DNA of 64,000 nt from Dreissena polymorpha (lineage: Eukaryota; Mollusca; Bivalvia; Myida; Dreissenidae). Below, in pieces: positions 62,733 through 64,000 of the stretch (positions are counted from its first letter, which is position 1; the number at the start of each line of letters is the position of its first letter). The DNA lies in NCBI RefSeq assembly GCF_020536995.1, contig NC_068359.1, positions 123,779,272-123,843,271 of the forward strand. Direction: 5' to 3'. The translations under genes and the position numbers were made by a program. Below the pieces are notes generated by a model. The model was not told the DNA's origin. It did not search any database and saw nothing but the letters and a program-made list of their open reading frames with translations.

Positions 62733-64000
62733 GTTAAGTCGGATATACAACAGCATCTGTATTCACAAATGTAAGAATACTATGACAGTCGCAACTTAAA
62801 GGCAACATAAATTTGAACGCGGTCTCTTTATTTGCTATATTATTCATATGTTATTTACGTCATGTGTTTTCGCGAATTTTAGAAGGCAACATGAAATTGA
62901 ATTCATTATGTAAATAAAATACTGTTGCTAGACTTAGAGCGCCGCAGTTAATTATATGAATTATGTATGGTTGTCATATTTTAGTTTCGATAGATGAGCT
63001 TCCAGTTATCTCTCTGGTAATAGAAAAATAGGACTGTCTGTATTTCCAGTTTAATTTACACAATTAATAAATTGTATTATTGTCAGTAATTATATCCTTT
63101 TTTCTGAAAATGTACAGGGTCCATTCTTGGGCATTGTTGCACATGGTTATTGTAGAAAGTGATGAGGATTGCTCAAAACATATGCACTTCTTTTGGGTGC
63201 TAGTGTTTCTTTAGGCCTCCTTTGAAGTTTAACTTCAAGAACCGAAGCTGGTTTCATCCACTGGTGGAAGTAACATACTCTGGATAGTATATGGGCCCTG
63301 GAGCCAAATATATTCAATTTAAAAAAAATAAAATCATGTTTAATGAGAGAAAAATTGACAAAGAGCCATGAATAAAAAATCCACACCCTCTGATATTGGA
63401 ATCATAACAATGTCATTAACTAGAATTTATCATAGACCTGTCCTCACGGGCCACAAAAATGTCAGAAATAGCTTTAATCCAAAGCAACCCTTGGCCCTCT
63501 TATGGGCAATGGGACTACCTTTCAAAAAAAATTACTTCAAAGAAATCTGTACAGCCGTTTACGCACAGTTGGCCTATAACCAAGCAATATTTCCAGCCTG
63601 TTAGTCCATGAGAACAAATCATGGACAGACTTTCAAACAATATTTTTGAGTTTTCTCCCCTTGATCGTTAGCTTGTGTCCTATTCCTTTAAAACAAAGAG
63701 GAAGCATGTAAATGACTTAATATTAACCAATGCAAGTGAGCCATATAATCGGAACATTTGTAAGCACCTTCCAAAAAATGAATTTGGTAGTTTCTCCTGA
63801 ATCAAAACATGTTGTCACCCATGGATTTTCCTTCATGCATGACAGTCTTTCAAGGAGTTTCAAAAATCTGTTTGCAGTTTGGCTCCCTTGACAGTTTTTT
63901 GGGGCCATGCACTCTATTTGTGTTCAGTAATATACATGTAACTCAACTTTAAAAAACAAATGATTTAATAATGTTTGCTTTATTTTATCTTATAAAGTGT
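62733..64000. other. Right end, nothing firm
   Basis: The plus frame 63368-63604 (78 codons) and minus frames 63147-63386 and 63723-63908 show no domain. 63160-63960 has somewhat higher complexity and may be part of an unidentified repeat or an intron of the gene starting at 62678. Confidence 0.35.

Noticed and set aside
63110-63160. Second exon for the candidate gene starting at 62678
   Set aside because: Joined in the required phase, it stops after 12 codons.
1-64000. LTR retrotransposons, endogenous viruses or Polinton-type elements
   Set aside because: No long terminal direct repeats, protease/integrase, capsid or packaging motifs were recognised in any frame.

Overview
The window looks like nuclear DNA of a bivalve mollusc, probably a heterodont such as a dreissenid. 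This is judged from AT-rich composition, small exons in multi-kilobase introns, and dense short interspersed repeats of a style I know from bivalve genomes. Typical are tandem-cored elements with stem-loop ends, a compact palindromic element around a 'cacaggctaatcaggga' core, and a tRNA-type SINE. The species call is inference. No bacterial, viral, CRISPR or rRNA feature was seen.

Host genes are sparse. At the left edge, the minus strand carries the first coding exon (58-123) of an ABCA-subfamily ABC transporter; the rest lies outside the window. On the plus strand, 9900-10114 and 11197-11287 join in frame as the last two exons of an unidentified gene. The best new gene is at 19459-33920 (+): four exons whose phases all agree give a 224-residue type I membrane protein with a signal peptide, a cysteine-rich fibronectin-III-like ectodomain, one transmembrane helix, an Arg-rich juxtamembrane stretch and a short acidic tail. 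A long uninterrupted minus-strand frame at 52300-53490 gives a 396-residue, mostly disordered protein. Weaker candidates are an exon-like frame at 15257-15537 and a first exon at 62678-62732.

Most of the rest is mobile DNA and its debris. From left to right it includes a TIR element carrying a tRNA-like Pol III unit, nested in an older palindromic MITE (660-1410; second copy 37162-37640). Many tandem-core elements with terminal stem-loops follow, some with 145-bp units rich in nuclear-receptor half-sites (for example 3308-4290 and 29212-30235). Two copies of a 1.84-kb TIR element lie at 6304-8146 and 42740-44568. A three-layer nest occupies 16400-18083, with a 38-bp perfect palindrome at its centre. 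Two copies of a TIR element with 7-bp target duplications sit in intron 1 of the 224-residue gene (19547-21925 and 22679-24455). There are two pogo/Tigger-like elements (25299-26636, with a CENP-B-type helix-turn-helix relic, and 60295-61228), a LINE with an inverted 5' part (44606-46825), two SINEs, several foldback elements and four minisatellites.

The genes do not form an operon or a recognisable pathway. The 224-residue gene shows how mobile DNA makes up most of a bivalve intron: its first intron (9.4 kb) holds at least six elements. No wholly new multi-gene system was found. The most unusual items are the 38-bp minimal palindromic insertion with target duplication, the tRNA-bearing TIR element, the amplified nuclear-receptor half-site arrays, and the uncharacterised receptor-like gene.
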